64,000 nt of DNA from positions 1 through 64,000 of the forward strand of contig CAYMPJ010000014.1 of NCBI GenBank assembly GCA_964392325.1, written 5' to 3'. Positions 26,047 through 34,412 of this stretch are shown here, piece after piece (within the stretch, counting starts at the first letter, position 1; every line of letters begins with the position of its first letter). The position numbers and the translations under genes were made by a program. The notes beneath the pieces are model-generated. The model was not told the origin of the DNA. It worked only from the letters and a program-made list of their open reading frames with translations, and did no database searches. This DNA is from CALLPQ01 sp964392325. GTDB taxonomy: Bacteria; Pseudomonadota; Alphaproteobacteria; Caulobacterales; Parvularculaceae.

Positions 26047-27630
26047 ATGAACTCCAAAAACTCCGATACTCCATCAACTGATCGCAAAGCGCCGTTTTCT
26101 GCGCGTAAGAAAGGCCCTTCAGATAAAAAAGGCTTTTCCGGTAAAGGGGATCGGGGGCGCAAACCCTCAGGGCAAAACGTCCGAACCCCAAATAGAGATA
26201 GAGGCCCAAATAGGGATAGAGGGCCAGAAAAAGAGCGCGAACCCACAATTTATGGCGACACACCAAAAGGTCTTGCGGTGCGCCGGGCTGCGTGTGATTT
26301 GCTGACATTGGTGCGCGATGGCACGCCGCTCGATGAAGCCCTTAGTGCAGGGCGCTCCTATCAGGGGCTTGCCCGCGATGAGAACGGCGAAAAAGATCTG
26401 GCAAAAGTACGGGCAGATAAGGGCTTTGCCAGAGCCATTGCCACCACAGTTCTGCGCCGGAAAGGCACATTGGATCATCTGATTGGCCCCTATCTTGATC
26501 GCCCCCTCCCCGCCAAAGCCAAGCGCATCATGGATATTTTGCGCATAAGCGCGGCCCAAACCCTATTTCTGGATACGCCCGCCCATGCAGCGGTTTCTCT
26601 GGCAACAGAGCTTGCCAAAGAACGCAAAGAGCTTGCGGGCTATGCCAATTTGGTCAATGCGGTTGCGCGCAAGCTCGCCGCAACCGATAAACAGAAAATT
26701 GCCGATCTTCCCGTGCGCACCGATACGCCCGCATGGATGTGGCGGGCTTGGGAGCGCCATTACGGCGCGGCCAACGCCCGCAAAATTGCCATAGCCCATC
26801 ACCGTCAGGCACCGCTGGATATTACCCTTCGCGACCCCAATGAGCGCGCCAGTCTGGAAGAACAACTGGGCCCGGTTGATTTTGCCTTTAATCAGGGCGA
26901 GCCCGCGCCTTTGCCGTCTTTGCGCATTAACCCGCCGCCCAGCAATGTCACCAAGCTTGAGGGCTTTTCCGAGGGCAAATTCTGGGTCCAGGACATTGCC
27001 GCAAGCCTACCGGTGAATTTACTGGGCGACATAAAAGGGCTTGAGATATTTGATCTATGCGCCGCGCCGGGCGGGAAAACCCTGCAACTGGCTGCTGCGG
27101 AGGCACGGGTTACCGCGATTGACCGCTCCGATGAGCGCCTCGACCGGCTTCGGGCCAATCTTGCCAGAACCGGCCAGGAAGCCACCATTCTGGCGCAAGA
27201 TGTGTTGACCTTTAATCCCGATAGCAAAGCCGATATTGTCTTGCTTGATGCGCCCTGCTCGGCGACGGGCACTATTCGCCGCCACCCCGATATTCCATGG
27301 TCAAAAACCGATACGGATGTCGAGGCCCTGGTCAGCCTGCAAGCCCGGATGATTGATCAGGCCATCACCCTTTTAAAGCCGGGCGGCACTTTGTTATATT
27401 GCACCTGTTCGTTGCAGCCCGAAGAAGGCGAAAAGCAGGTGGATGCAGCCCTCAAACGCCACGATCATATGGCGCGCAGCCAATTCTCCCCAGAGAGCGA
27501 TCCCCTTCTGGCAGGCCCCTTCAAGACCGCAATCAACCGTCATGGCGATCTCCGCTTGCTTCCCTTTATGGGCGCTGAACAGGGGGGCATGGACGGCTTT
27601 TTCATATCGCGCCTGACGAAAAACAGCTAA
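26047..27630 (+). CDS. RsmB/NOP-family RNA m5C methyltransferase
   Basis: The enzyme methylates C5 of a cytidine in rRNA, probably in the 16S RNA. A disordered, Lys/Arg-rich tail (first ~75 residues) contains NRDRGPNRDRG repeats. A NusB-like domain follows (about 80-230, VRRAACDLLTLVRDG). The methyltransferase domain has motif I FDLCAAPGGKTLQLAAAEAR, then the two catalytic cysteines in LLDAPCSATGTIRRHP and LLYCTCSLQPEEGE. The ATG at 26047 is preferred; the upstream frame adds 15 residues with no ribosome site. The stop codon lies in a 19-base tandem duplication. Confidence 0.93.
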   Translation: MNSKNSDTPSTDRKAPFSARKKGPSDKKGFSGKGDRGRKPSGQNVRTPNRDRGPNRDRGPEKEREPTIYGDTPKGLAVRRAACDLLTLVRDGTPLDEALSAGRSYQGLARDENGEKDLAKVRADKGFARAIATTVLRRKGTLDHLIGPYLDRPLPAKAKRIMDILRISAAQTLFLDTPAHAAVSLATELAKERKELAGYANLVNAVARKLAATDKQKIADLPVRTDTPAWMWRAWERHYGAANARKIAIAHHRQAPLDITLRDPNERASLEEQLGPVDFAFNQGEPAPLPSLRINPPPSNVTKLEGFSEGKFWVQDIAASLPVNLLGDIKGLEIFDLCAAPGGKTLQLAAAEARVTAIDRSDERLDRLRANLARTGQEATILAQDVLTFNPDSKADIVLLDAPCSATGTIRRHPDIPWSKTDTDVEALVSLQARMIDQAITLLKPGGTLLYCTCSLQPEEGEKQVDAALKRHDHMARSQFSPESDPLLAGPFKTAINRHGDLRLLPFMGAEQGGMDGFFISRLTKNS

Positions 27631-27652
27631 AAAGACGAAAAACAGCTAAAAA
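27615..27652. repeat. 19-base exact tandem duplication at the rsmB stop
   Basis: The 19-base unit GACGAAAAACAGCTAAAAA occurs twice in a row. The first copy encodes the last residues and stop codon of the rsmB-type protein; the second lies just beyond it. It is a recent-looking slippage product and does not affect the protein. Confidence 0.9.
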
Positions 27653-27878
27653 CTGGCAAACCCCCAACACAAAACATAAAATCCAACCCTCTTTATTCAG
27701 CTAATATTAAGATTGGGTGGTCAATTTGGGATATTGAGGCGTTTTTGGGCTAAAACCCTGAATTTATACCGTTTCAAGTTCCGATTTCACTTGAATCTCA
27801 TATATAAAAACCAATATCTTAAGTAACGATTTTGCGTTACGCCCTCTCACAAAAGACCATTTACAAGGGATAGACACT

Positions 27879-28601
27879 ATGAACCAATTTAACAGCAGAA
27901 CGGCAACCACGTCGCAAGCCGGTGTTATGGATGAAGGCCTGCGCCAATATATGATTGGCGTTTACAATTATATGGCACTTGGTGTCGGTGTTTCTGGCCT
28001 GATCGCAATGTTGACTGCTGGCAATCAGGAATTACTTTTCGCTATCAACTCCAATCCGCTTTTTCGCTGGGCACCATTCGTCCTTATTCTCGGCCTTGGT
28101 TTCATTGGCGGCAAAGTGATTTATAGCGGCTCCAAAATTATGGCCCACGGCATTTACTGGGCCTATGCAGCAAGCTGGGGCTTGTTGGTTGCGCCTTTCA
28201 TCTATTCTTTTCAGGCGACCGGCGATGCGGCCATGATTTACCGCGCATTCTTTATTACCGCGGCGGTTTTTGCTGGCACAAGCCTTTACGGCTACACCAC
28301 AAAAAAGAGCCTTTCAGGATGGGGTAACTTCCTGTTTATGGCGACCGTTGGTTTGCTAATTGCCATTGTTCTCAACGCCTTGATCTTCAAGAGCGGTATG
28401 ATGAGCCTGATCGTATCCAGCCTTGTCGTCATTGTTTTCTCGGCCGTAACGGCCTACGAGACCCAGATGATTAAGTCTCTCTATTCACGAGGCAACTCAG
28501 CAAATGAACGCTCCTCGATCTTTGGGGCCTTTATGTTGTTTGGTTCTTTTGCAACCCTGTTTATCCACATCCTCAATCTTCTCGGCTTTATGCGCGATTA
28601 G
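27879..28601 (+). CDS. Bax inhibitor-1/YccA family membrane protein
   Basis: This 240-aa protein has seven predicted membrane segments and the family pattern of YccA/BI-1. Visible parts include GLRQYMIGVYNYMALGVGVS at the start and the terminal segment ERSSIFGAFMLFGSFATLFI. Relatives form acid- or pH-sensitive calcium-leak channels or interact with FtsH. AAGGGA lies upstream of the ATG. It appears to be a single-gene unit, with a strong terminator after it. The physiological role here is unknown. Confidence 0.88.
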   Translation: MNQFNSRTATTSQAGVMDEGLRQYMIGVYNYMALGVGVSGLIAMLTAGNQELLFAINSNPLFRWAPFVLILGLGFIGGKVIYSGSKIMAHGIYWAYAASWGLLVAPFIYSFQATGDAAMIYRAFFITAAVFAGTSLYGYTTKKSLSGWGNFLFMATVGLLIAIVLNALIFKSGMMSLIVSSLVVIVFSAVTAYETQMIKSLYSRGNSANERSSIFGAFMLFGSFATLFIHILNLLGFMRD

Positions 28602-28626
28602 AAATTTTTGAGATGTGTTAACCATC

Positions 28627-28656
28627 AAAACCCCCGTTCTTGTGGCGGGGGTTTTT
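28627..28656 (+). terminator. Rho-independent terminator after the BI-1 gene
   Basis: AAAACCCCCG and CGGGGGTTTT pair in a 10-bp stem with a nine-base loop, followed by T-rich sequence. It begins 25 bases after the stop codon of the BI-1-like gene. The A-tract on the left arm may make it work in both directions. Confidence 0.9.
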
Positions 28657-28796
28657 CTTTATATACTCTTTTTAATCAACAAACACTGACTAAGGCGTGA
28701 TCATCCGTCACTGGAATTGCCCTTGTTCTGTCACATCCAACCATTATATCAGCCATCAACCTTGATCTTTCGCCGCTTTATGAGCCTTATGATTCT

Positions 28797-30095
28797 ATGA
28801 CCGAAACTATAATAAAAAATCTCAAACCATCGGCCTCTTCCAATCAAGACACCGTGCCGCCTGTTATGCAAAGTCAAGATTTTTGCGAGTTGAAAATTAC
28901 CGGCGCAGATGGCGCAACGGCTGCGGGGTATGATGCTTACGTATACGAATTTTTAGCCTATGGTTCTGCCTTGCGCGCGCTTTTTACAATCGCGGATAAC
29001 GCCCCTGATTGTGCATTGGTAAATGGTCATGCTGCCGCGCTGCATATGGCTTTTGAAGGCGCAGAAGGGTGGGTCTCTGCCCAGCCTTATCTGGAGCGTA
29101 TGCGCACCGCCCGAAACGGCAACACGCTAACCGGACGCGAAGCCCTGTTTTGTGATGCGATAGAAGCATGGTCACGGCGTGATTTTCATCGGACGCTAGC
29201 CATCCTCGATACACTAACCGTGCGCTGGCCCGCCGATTTATGTGCGATCAAATGGGGACAATATCATGCGTTTAATCTGGGTGATCAGGCTGCCTTGTTA
29301 CGCTTTGGTCAGCGCGCAATTATTGTTCACAAAGACACACCCTACGCCCACGGATTAATTGCCTTTGCCCTTGAACAAAATCACCGTCTTGATGAAGCCC
29401 ACGAAGAAGGCAAGCGCGCCGTAAAAATTGCAAGTGATGATGCTTGGGCGCACCATGCGGTTGCCCATGTTCTTGAAACCCGCCATCAGGTTGATCAGGG
29501 CATTGCCTGGATGGAGAAATGCCGGGATAGCTGGGACAAAAAAGGCATATTTATCCGCGACCATAATTGGTGGCATACGGCATTGTTTTATCTGGCTGCA
29601 GATGATCATCAAAAAGTTCTTGAGATTTTTGATGAGCGTCTATGGGGGGCTTGGCCGGAATTCCCGCAAGAACAAATTGGCGCTGTTTCCATGTTATGGC
29701 GCTTGGAAATGATTGGACAAAGCGCGCAAGATCGCTGGTCTCCGATTGTGGATCAAGTGCGGGTAAGAGCCGGCGAACATATTCTTCCCTTTCACGATCT
29801 CCACTATGCCTACGCCCTTGCGCGGGCGGGCAATGATGACGAGAGTAACTTCTTTTTGAAAAGTCTGGAACAATATAGCAAAAGCTGCCGCGATGAAGCC
29901 TACACCAATTGGCATGATATCTGTCTCCCGCTCGCCAAAGCGGTTACAGCGTTTGCAAATGACGATTATAATACAACCATAGACCTCATGGCGCCGGTCC
30001 TGCCAGAGCTTAGCCGTATTGGCGGCTCTCATGCCCAGCGTCAAGTCTTTCTCGATACATACGAGACGGCACGCTTAAAGTCTGCGCAAATTTAA
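28797..30095 (+). CDS. TPR repeat protein of the TTC38 type
   Basis: The 432-aa protein consists largely of helical repeats and is similar in layout to the TTC38 (tetratricopeptide repeat protein 38) family. Visible features include the N-terminal segment YDAYVYEFLAYGSALRALFT, the middle DWWHTALFYL-like motif (RDHNWWHTALFYLAADDHQK) and the end FANDDYNTTIDLMAPVLPEL. There is no signal peptide, so it is probably cytoplasmic. The family is conserved from bacteria to animals but has no assigned function. It is transcribed alone and follows a strong terminator. Confidence 0.78.
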   Translation: MTETIIKNLKPSASSNQDTVPPVMQSQDFCELKITGADGATAAGYDAYVYEFLAYGSALRALFTIADNAPDCALVNGHAAALHMAFEGAEGWVSAQPYLERMRTARNGNTLTGREALFCDAIEAWSRRDFHRTLAILDTLTVRWPADLCAIKWGQYHAFNLGDQAALLRFGQRAIIVHKDTPYAHGLIAFALEQNHRLDEAHEEGKRAVKIASDDAWAHHAVAHVLETRHQVDQGIAWMEKCRDSWDKKGIFIRDHNWWHTALFYLAADDHQKVLEIFDERLWGAWPEFPQEQIGAVSMLWRLEMIGQSAQDRWSPIVDQVRVRAGEHILPFHDLHYAYALARAGNDDESNFFLKSLEQYSKSCRDEAYTNWHDICLPLAKAVTAFANDDYNTTIDLMAPVLPELSRIGGSHAQRQVFLDTYETARLKSAQI

Positions 30096-30178
30096 TCTGA
30101 TTATATCGTGCACTGAGTAGTGTGAGTATGGCCCCGACTGTCGTTCTACTCTCGTAGTTGCGCATGCCCTCATCTGTC

Positions 30179-30198
30179 ATTCCCACGAAAGTGGGAAT
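30179..30198. repeat. REP-like extragenic palindrome
   Basis: ATTCCCAC-GAAA-GTGGGAAT is a perfect 8-bp hairpin inside the context TCATTCCCACGAAAGTGGGA, a common interspersed bacterial repeat. It is the source of the often-seen spurious peptide WIPTFVGMT. It lies in the intergenic region between convergent genes. Confidence 0.75.
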
Positions 30199-30337
30199 CC
30201 ACACGCCATACAATTATCCCGTAGTTTCCCGCTTATCCGAGGATAACATTGTTGGCAGGGGGATGACATCAGTTAAAAACGGATAACAATAGTGGCTAAT
30301 AATAAAGCCTAATCGTTTTGGTTTGCGCCAAGCCGGT

Positions 30338-32179
30338 TTAAGGGCGGGGCTTTAAACTCGGTGTTAATCCATCATTGACCCTTGCGGGTATCACGGGCTT
30401 GCGCAGGGTGCTGACTTTGGGCGTTGTCAGCTTCCATGCTTCCTGCAAGGCAAGATTGCGAGAAATATCTCCAAGCCCGGCAAACGCAAATCCTTGTTCT
30501 CGCACCACGTCCTGTACCGGATTAGCCCCGCTTATCCGGTGATCACTAAGAGCGAGCGCTGCCAAACCAGCCTGAGCATATTTCTTCTCGCCCGCTACCT
30601 GACCACTCGATTGAGTACTGACCATTGCAGCATCGAATACGGCTCTGGTAAATTTCGCAGGCAATGACGCATCGCCGCCCGGTTCAAGATTATCATTTAA
30701 ACTAAGCTCATCGCGCGGATCGGAAATCGCTGTTTGCGCACTTTGCGCCACCAATTGCGCACCAACCGGATCAAGCAAGGATAGCATATTTGTAAGTGAG
30801 ATGAATTCACCGCTTAAATGCTCACCAAGACTGGATATATCCCCTTCACCGCGCATAGCAATCAGCCAGCGCCCGGCCCCGGCGCCATCACCAACCGCCA
30901 TTCGCGCGCGCGCAAAGCGGGCTGCATGTTCGGGGGCAATTAAAGCGCCATCAAGCCGCGCCACTTCATCTGCATACAAACGATGGAGCGCAAAACTTTG
31001 TTCAAAGCCCGCAGGCGCGCCCAAAGCATTAGAAATCAATTCTGCTTTCGCGCCCAAAAATTCCGGTTGCGTCATTGAGGACACAACCTGCCAGACAATA
31101 GCATCGGTTATCGGATCGGTTGGAGCGGTGTTTAAAGCATGCAAGGGCGTACCCAAGGCCGCAACATCAAGGGGAATTGAGCTGAGCAATGCGGCAAAAT
31201 CTCTGACCGACATTGTGCCATTTGAGACGGCAAGCCGCGCGGCTTCGATGCGCATTGAGGCATTAATCGTATCATCCTGGGTGATGGCGCGAATGACCGA
31301 ACCATCAGCCTCTTTCAACAGGCCCGGAACGATCGGCAGATTTAAAGCCCGGACAATCGCCAGCTCCAGCGGGCTACGGGGTAAAAGCGCCTTTTTGGGT
31401 GCAACCCCGGTGATCATGGCTGTCAGAAAATCATCCTCACGAGCTTCTAGCCGCCCACTATCACGAAGCAAGCTCAAGGTTAGGTCCGCCGCGTCCCGCT
31501 CACCGGAAATCACGTAACAAAAACTGCGAAGCTTCACCCAGAAAATCTCGGCGCGCTCCGTGGCTAAAGCCGCACTGCGGCCACAGGCATTAACTTCCTG
31601 CTTTTCCAACAGATCAGCCAAGGCCAGTGCTTTGCCTGTAAAGGGATCATTTTGCGGGGCATCAGACAGGCTCGCCAGAGTTCTGGTCTCCTTGATAAAC
31701 CCTGCATTTACGAGAGCGAGGAGTTTTTTACCGCCCAGATTCTGACGCGCGCCCGCTTGAGTATCGGAGGCAGAAGCCTGACCCGGTGATAATAGGATAC
31801 GGCGAAGGGCCTCCCCAATAGCGGCATGGGCTGGCCGTCCCGGTGCATGGTCGAGCAGGAAGCCAAGGGTCTGGGGATCAGAATCCTGCCATAACTGTAC
31901 TGGCAAGGCCCCATCTTCGGCGCTTAAAGTGCCCGTCGCCAACACATCTGCTGTTAGGGATTGTGTCTCGATTTGAGGGGGCAGGGCAATTTGCGCCTGA
32001 CTGGCTTGCATCGGCAATACGGACAAAAACCCGCCAAATCCGATACCCAAAAGACGCCCCAATCCTGCTGGTACCCTCGAAAAAATTGGGGCACACTTAC
32101 GGGCACACTTATCAGTCATAGGTTGAAAATAACGACGCATAGCCAAACCCCTAAATAATGTTTCATCGGTCTTGATCAT
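30338..32179 (-). CDS. Large exported protein of unknown function
   Basis: A 613-aa protein follows a GAGGTAGAG site and starts at 32179. A basic N-terminus leads to a hydrophobic segment (about residues 38-64, GRLLGIGFGGFLSVLPMQAS) ending in a possible signal cleavage site. The rest is an alanine-rich helical protein without any motif I recognise, with TPR-like helices suggested. Such proteins lie upstream of aroK in other alphaproteobacteria. The upstream 43-aa microprotein overlaps its start, so the two are translationally coupled. It probably acts in the cell envelope. Confidence 0.6.
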   Translation of the reverse strand: MIKTDETLFRGLAMRRYFQPMTDKCARKCAPIFSRVPAGLGRLLGIGFGGFLSVLPMQASQAQIALPPQIETQSLTADVLATGTLSAEDGALPVQLWQDSDPQTLGFLLDHAPGRPAHAAIGEALRRILLSPGQASASDTQAGARQNLGGKKLLALVNAGFIKETRTLASLSDAPQNDPFTGKALALADLLEKQEVNACGRSAALATERAEIFWVKLRSFCYVISGERDAADLTLSLLRDSGRLEAREDDFLTAMITGVAPKKALLPRSPLELAIVRALNLPIVPGLLKEADGSVIRAITQDDTINASMRIEAARLAVSNGTMSVRDFAALLSSIPLDVAALGTPLHALNTAPTDPITDAIVWQVVSSMTQPEFLGAKAELISNALGAPAGFEQSFALHRLYADEVARLDGALIAPEHAARFARARMAVGDGAGAGRWLIAMRGEGDISSLGEHLSGEFISLTNMLSLLDPVGAQLVAQSAQTAISDPRDELSLNDNLEPGGDASLPAKFTRAVFDAAMVSTQSSGQVAGEKKYAQAGLAALALSDHRISGANPVQDVVREQGFAFAGLGDISRNLALQEAWKLTTPKVSTLRKPVIPARVNDGLTPSLKPRP

Positions 32180-32294
32180 TAATCTCTACCTCGATTTCGA
32201 TCTCGCGAGTCTCCGGCTCCAATATCTGACCATAGAACAAAAGTCCGATGCTACACACAATAATAATTGCGATAAATCCAAGAAAAAACCTCAA
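32163..32294 (-). CDS. 43-aa single-span membrane microprotein
   Basis: A TTG start at 32294 follows GAGGA at eight bases. The protein begins with a strong membrane helix (about residues 2-22, RFFLGFIAIIIVCSIGLLFY) and ends in an acidic tail with LEPETREIEIEVE. Its stop overlaps the start of the 613-aa gene by 17 bases, so expression is coupled. Small proteins with this plan (short cytoplasmic start, one helix, acidic periplasmic tail) occur at the same place in other alphaproteobacteria in my recollection. The function is unknown. Confidence 0.6.
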   Translation of the reverse strand: MRFFLGFIAIIIVCSIGLLFYGQILEPETREIEIEVEINDQDR

Positions 32295-32646
32295 GACCCA
32301 TATCCTCTTTTTGTGGCAAATTTCCGGCTATCCCCAATGCCCGCTGGAATAGCTTTTAACGATAGTCCCAATGATAATGTGGTTGTGCGTGGTTGAGGTC
32401 AATGTTTATGCATAAAAAGGCTTTTCATGGATCGGGATAAAATGGCTAGCCTCCTGAATTTTCTACCCATTGGCCTCTTTTTAGGGGCGGCGGGGGCCCG
32501 TTAGTTTTACAAAGGAGGGCTGCCGGGAAAATTTAAGTCCGGGCTTTGTTTAAATAGCTGTAACTACGAACATTATTTGAAAAAACCTGTTCCCCCTTCC
32601 CTCAATGCACATTACATAAGGATAAGTTGGAGAGAATGGCGTTTAA

Positions 32647-33186
32647 ATGACCCGGCAAATCATGGACAGTGAATTTGACAAACCAATTGTGCTGGTCGGC
32701 ATGATGGGGGTTGGAAAGACCACAATTGGACGCCGGCTTGCTCCAAAAATTGGCCTGCCTTTTTATGATGCTGATGAACAAATTGAAAAAGCAGCGGGCA
32801 TGAGCGTTCATGATTTATTTGCCGAGCACGGGGAAGAGCATTTTCGCAAAGGAGAGGCGCAGGTGATTCGCCGCCTTCTCGAAGACCCGCCCAGTGTTAT
32901 CGCCACTGGCGGCGGCGCAATATTGAATGAAGATACACGTCAGCTGATTAAAGATTGCTCCATTTCGGTTTGGCTACGCGCCCCAGTTCATATCATTGCC
33001 CAGCGGGCTACCCAGCGCGCAACCAGACCCTTATTGCAAAATGGCAATCCGGTAGAAATTATTACCAAGCTCCTCGAAGAACGCACCCCCTATTACTCTC
33101 AAGCCGACCACGCGTTCGACTCATTATATGGGGCACATGCACGCACCGTAAATGCGCTCGTCAAATTACTCCGTTCAAAGACCTAA
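32647..33186 (+). CDS. aroK: Shikimate kinase
   Basis: The enzyme phosphorylates shikimate at O3 with ATP in the aromatic amino acid pathway. It has Walker A (GMMGVGKTTIGRRLA), the acidic DADEQIEKAAGMSV, the GGGAIL shikimate-binding loop (VIATGGGAILNEDTRQLI) and the Arg in ATRPLL. It is followed by aroB after 21 bases, the classical aroK-aroB pair. A GGAGAG precedes the ATG but the spacing is long; the second in-frame Met is residue 6. Confidence 0.95.
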   Translation: MTRQIMDSEFDKPIVLVGMMGVGKTTIGRRLAPKIGLPFYDADEQIEKAAGMSVHDLFAEHGEEHFRKGEAQVIRRLLEDPPSVIATGGGAILNEDTRQLIKDCSISVWLRAPVHIIAQRATQRATRPLLQNGNPVEIITKLLEERTPYYSQADHAFDSLYGAHARTVNALVKLLRSKT

Positions 33187-33207
33187 AACATTTTAACTTG
33201 AAGCCTC

Positions 33208-34395
33208 ATGGAAAATAACAAAGCCCCGAAAGTTCCGACAATCGTACCCATTCGATTTAACAAAAATACGATCGATGGTCGCGGCTATGATATTGTCATT
33301 GGCAAAAACATTTTAGCAAATCCGGAACGCTATCTTCTCCCCCTTTTGTCTCGTGCTAAGGTGGCGATTGTTACAGACACCCATCTGGCCAAAATACATC
33401 TGGATGGCTTTGCCAAAACACTGGAAAAGGCCGGAATAGTATTTCATACAATTATTCTACCCGCGGGCGAAGCCTCCAAGAGTTTTGACAATCTTGAATT
33501 AATCGTCTCCCGGCTTCTCAGCTTCGGGATTGAGCGCACAGATAGTGTTATCGCATTTGGCGGCGGTGTAATCGGAGACATTACGGGCTTTGCCTGCTCT
33601 ATGGTGCGCAGAGGTTGCCAGTTCATACAAATCCCGACCACTTTACTCGCGCAAGTTGATAGCTCGGTTGGCGGAAAAACCGCAATTAATACCGAACACG
33701 GAAAGAATCTTGCCGGTGCCTTCTATCAACCTCAAGGGGTTCTGACCGATATTACAACATTAAAATCGCTCCCCATGCGCCAGCGCAAAGCTGGGTATGC
33801 GGAAATTTTAAAATATGGTCTATTGGGAAATGCCGGTTTTTTTGAATGGCTCGACAAGGATCAAACCAGCGGGGCTAAAAAGCCCATGGGGCAAGCTATT
33901 CTGGATCTCGAAGAGAAAGAAACGATAAAAGCCATCGAGGTCTCTTGTCGCATGAAAGGGCAAATTGTTGAAGAGGATGAACGAGAGCATGGTCGGCGCG
34001 CACTCTTAAACCTCGGGCACACCTTTGGTCATGCGCTAGAAGGCGCATTTGGATTTAGCGACACACTCCTCCACGGCGAGGGCGTTGCCATTGGTATGGC
34101 GCTGGCTTTCGAATATGGCGCAACCCATGGTATGATTGACCCTGCGCAAAGTGCGCGTGTTAAATCCCATCTGGTCAAACTTGACTGTCCTGCACATATT
34201 AACGATATCAAAACCAGTGAGCGCCTTAATGCAGATCAACTCGTTGAGTTGATGATGCAGGATAAAAAAGTGGTCGATGGCAAGCTCACACTCATTTTAC
34301 CAACTGCCATTGGCTCAACCCGCATCGTCAAAGATGCACCTGTCGCATCCGTTCATGCCTTCTGGCAAAAACAATTATCACAATCCAACCCTTAA
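33208..34395 (+). CDS. aroB: 3-dehydroquinate synthase
   Basis: The enzyme converts DAHP to 3-dehydroquinate with NAD and a divalent metal. It has the NAD motif GGGVIGDITGFACSMVRRG, the metal-binding region QVDSSVGGKTAINTEHGKN, LLNLGHTFGHALEGAFG and HGEGVAIGM. The length of 395 aa is slightly longer than average. It follows aroK and is followed 17 bases later by the CorC/HlyC-type gene, an arrangement seen in many alphaproteobacteria. Confidence 0.96.
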   Translation: MENNKAPKVPTIVPIRFNKNTIDGRGYDIVIGKNILANPERYLLPLLSRAKVAIVTDTHLAKIHLDGFAKTLEKAGIVFHTIILPAGEASKSFDNLELIVSRLLSFGIERTDSVIAFGGGVIGDITGFACSMVRRGCQFIQIPTTLLAQVDSSVGGKTAINTEHGKNLAGAFYQPQGVLTDITTLKSLPMRQRKAGYAEILKYGLLGNAGFFEWLDKDQTSGAKKPMGQAILDLEEKETIKAIEVSCRMKGQIVEEDEREHGRRALLNLGHTFGHALEGAFGFSDTLLHGEGVAIGMALAFEYGATHGMIDPAQSARVKSHLVKLDCPAHINDIKTSERLNADQLVELMMQDKKVVDGKLTLILPTAIGSTRIVKDAPVASVHAFWQKQLSQSNP

Positions 34396-34412
34396 ACTTT
34401 CGAGACACAACC

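Noticed and set aside
30010..30213. 67-codon minus-strand frame containing WIPTFVGMT
   Set aside because: This peptide is the well-known spurious translation of an interspersed palindromic repeat.
30801..31517. 238-codon open frame on the plus strand
   Set aside because: It lies inside the 613-aa minus-strand gene and is Ser/Arg/Ala-rich, a typical antisense shadow.
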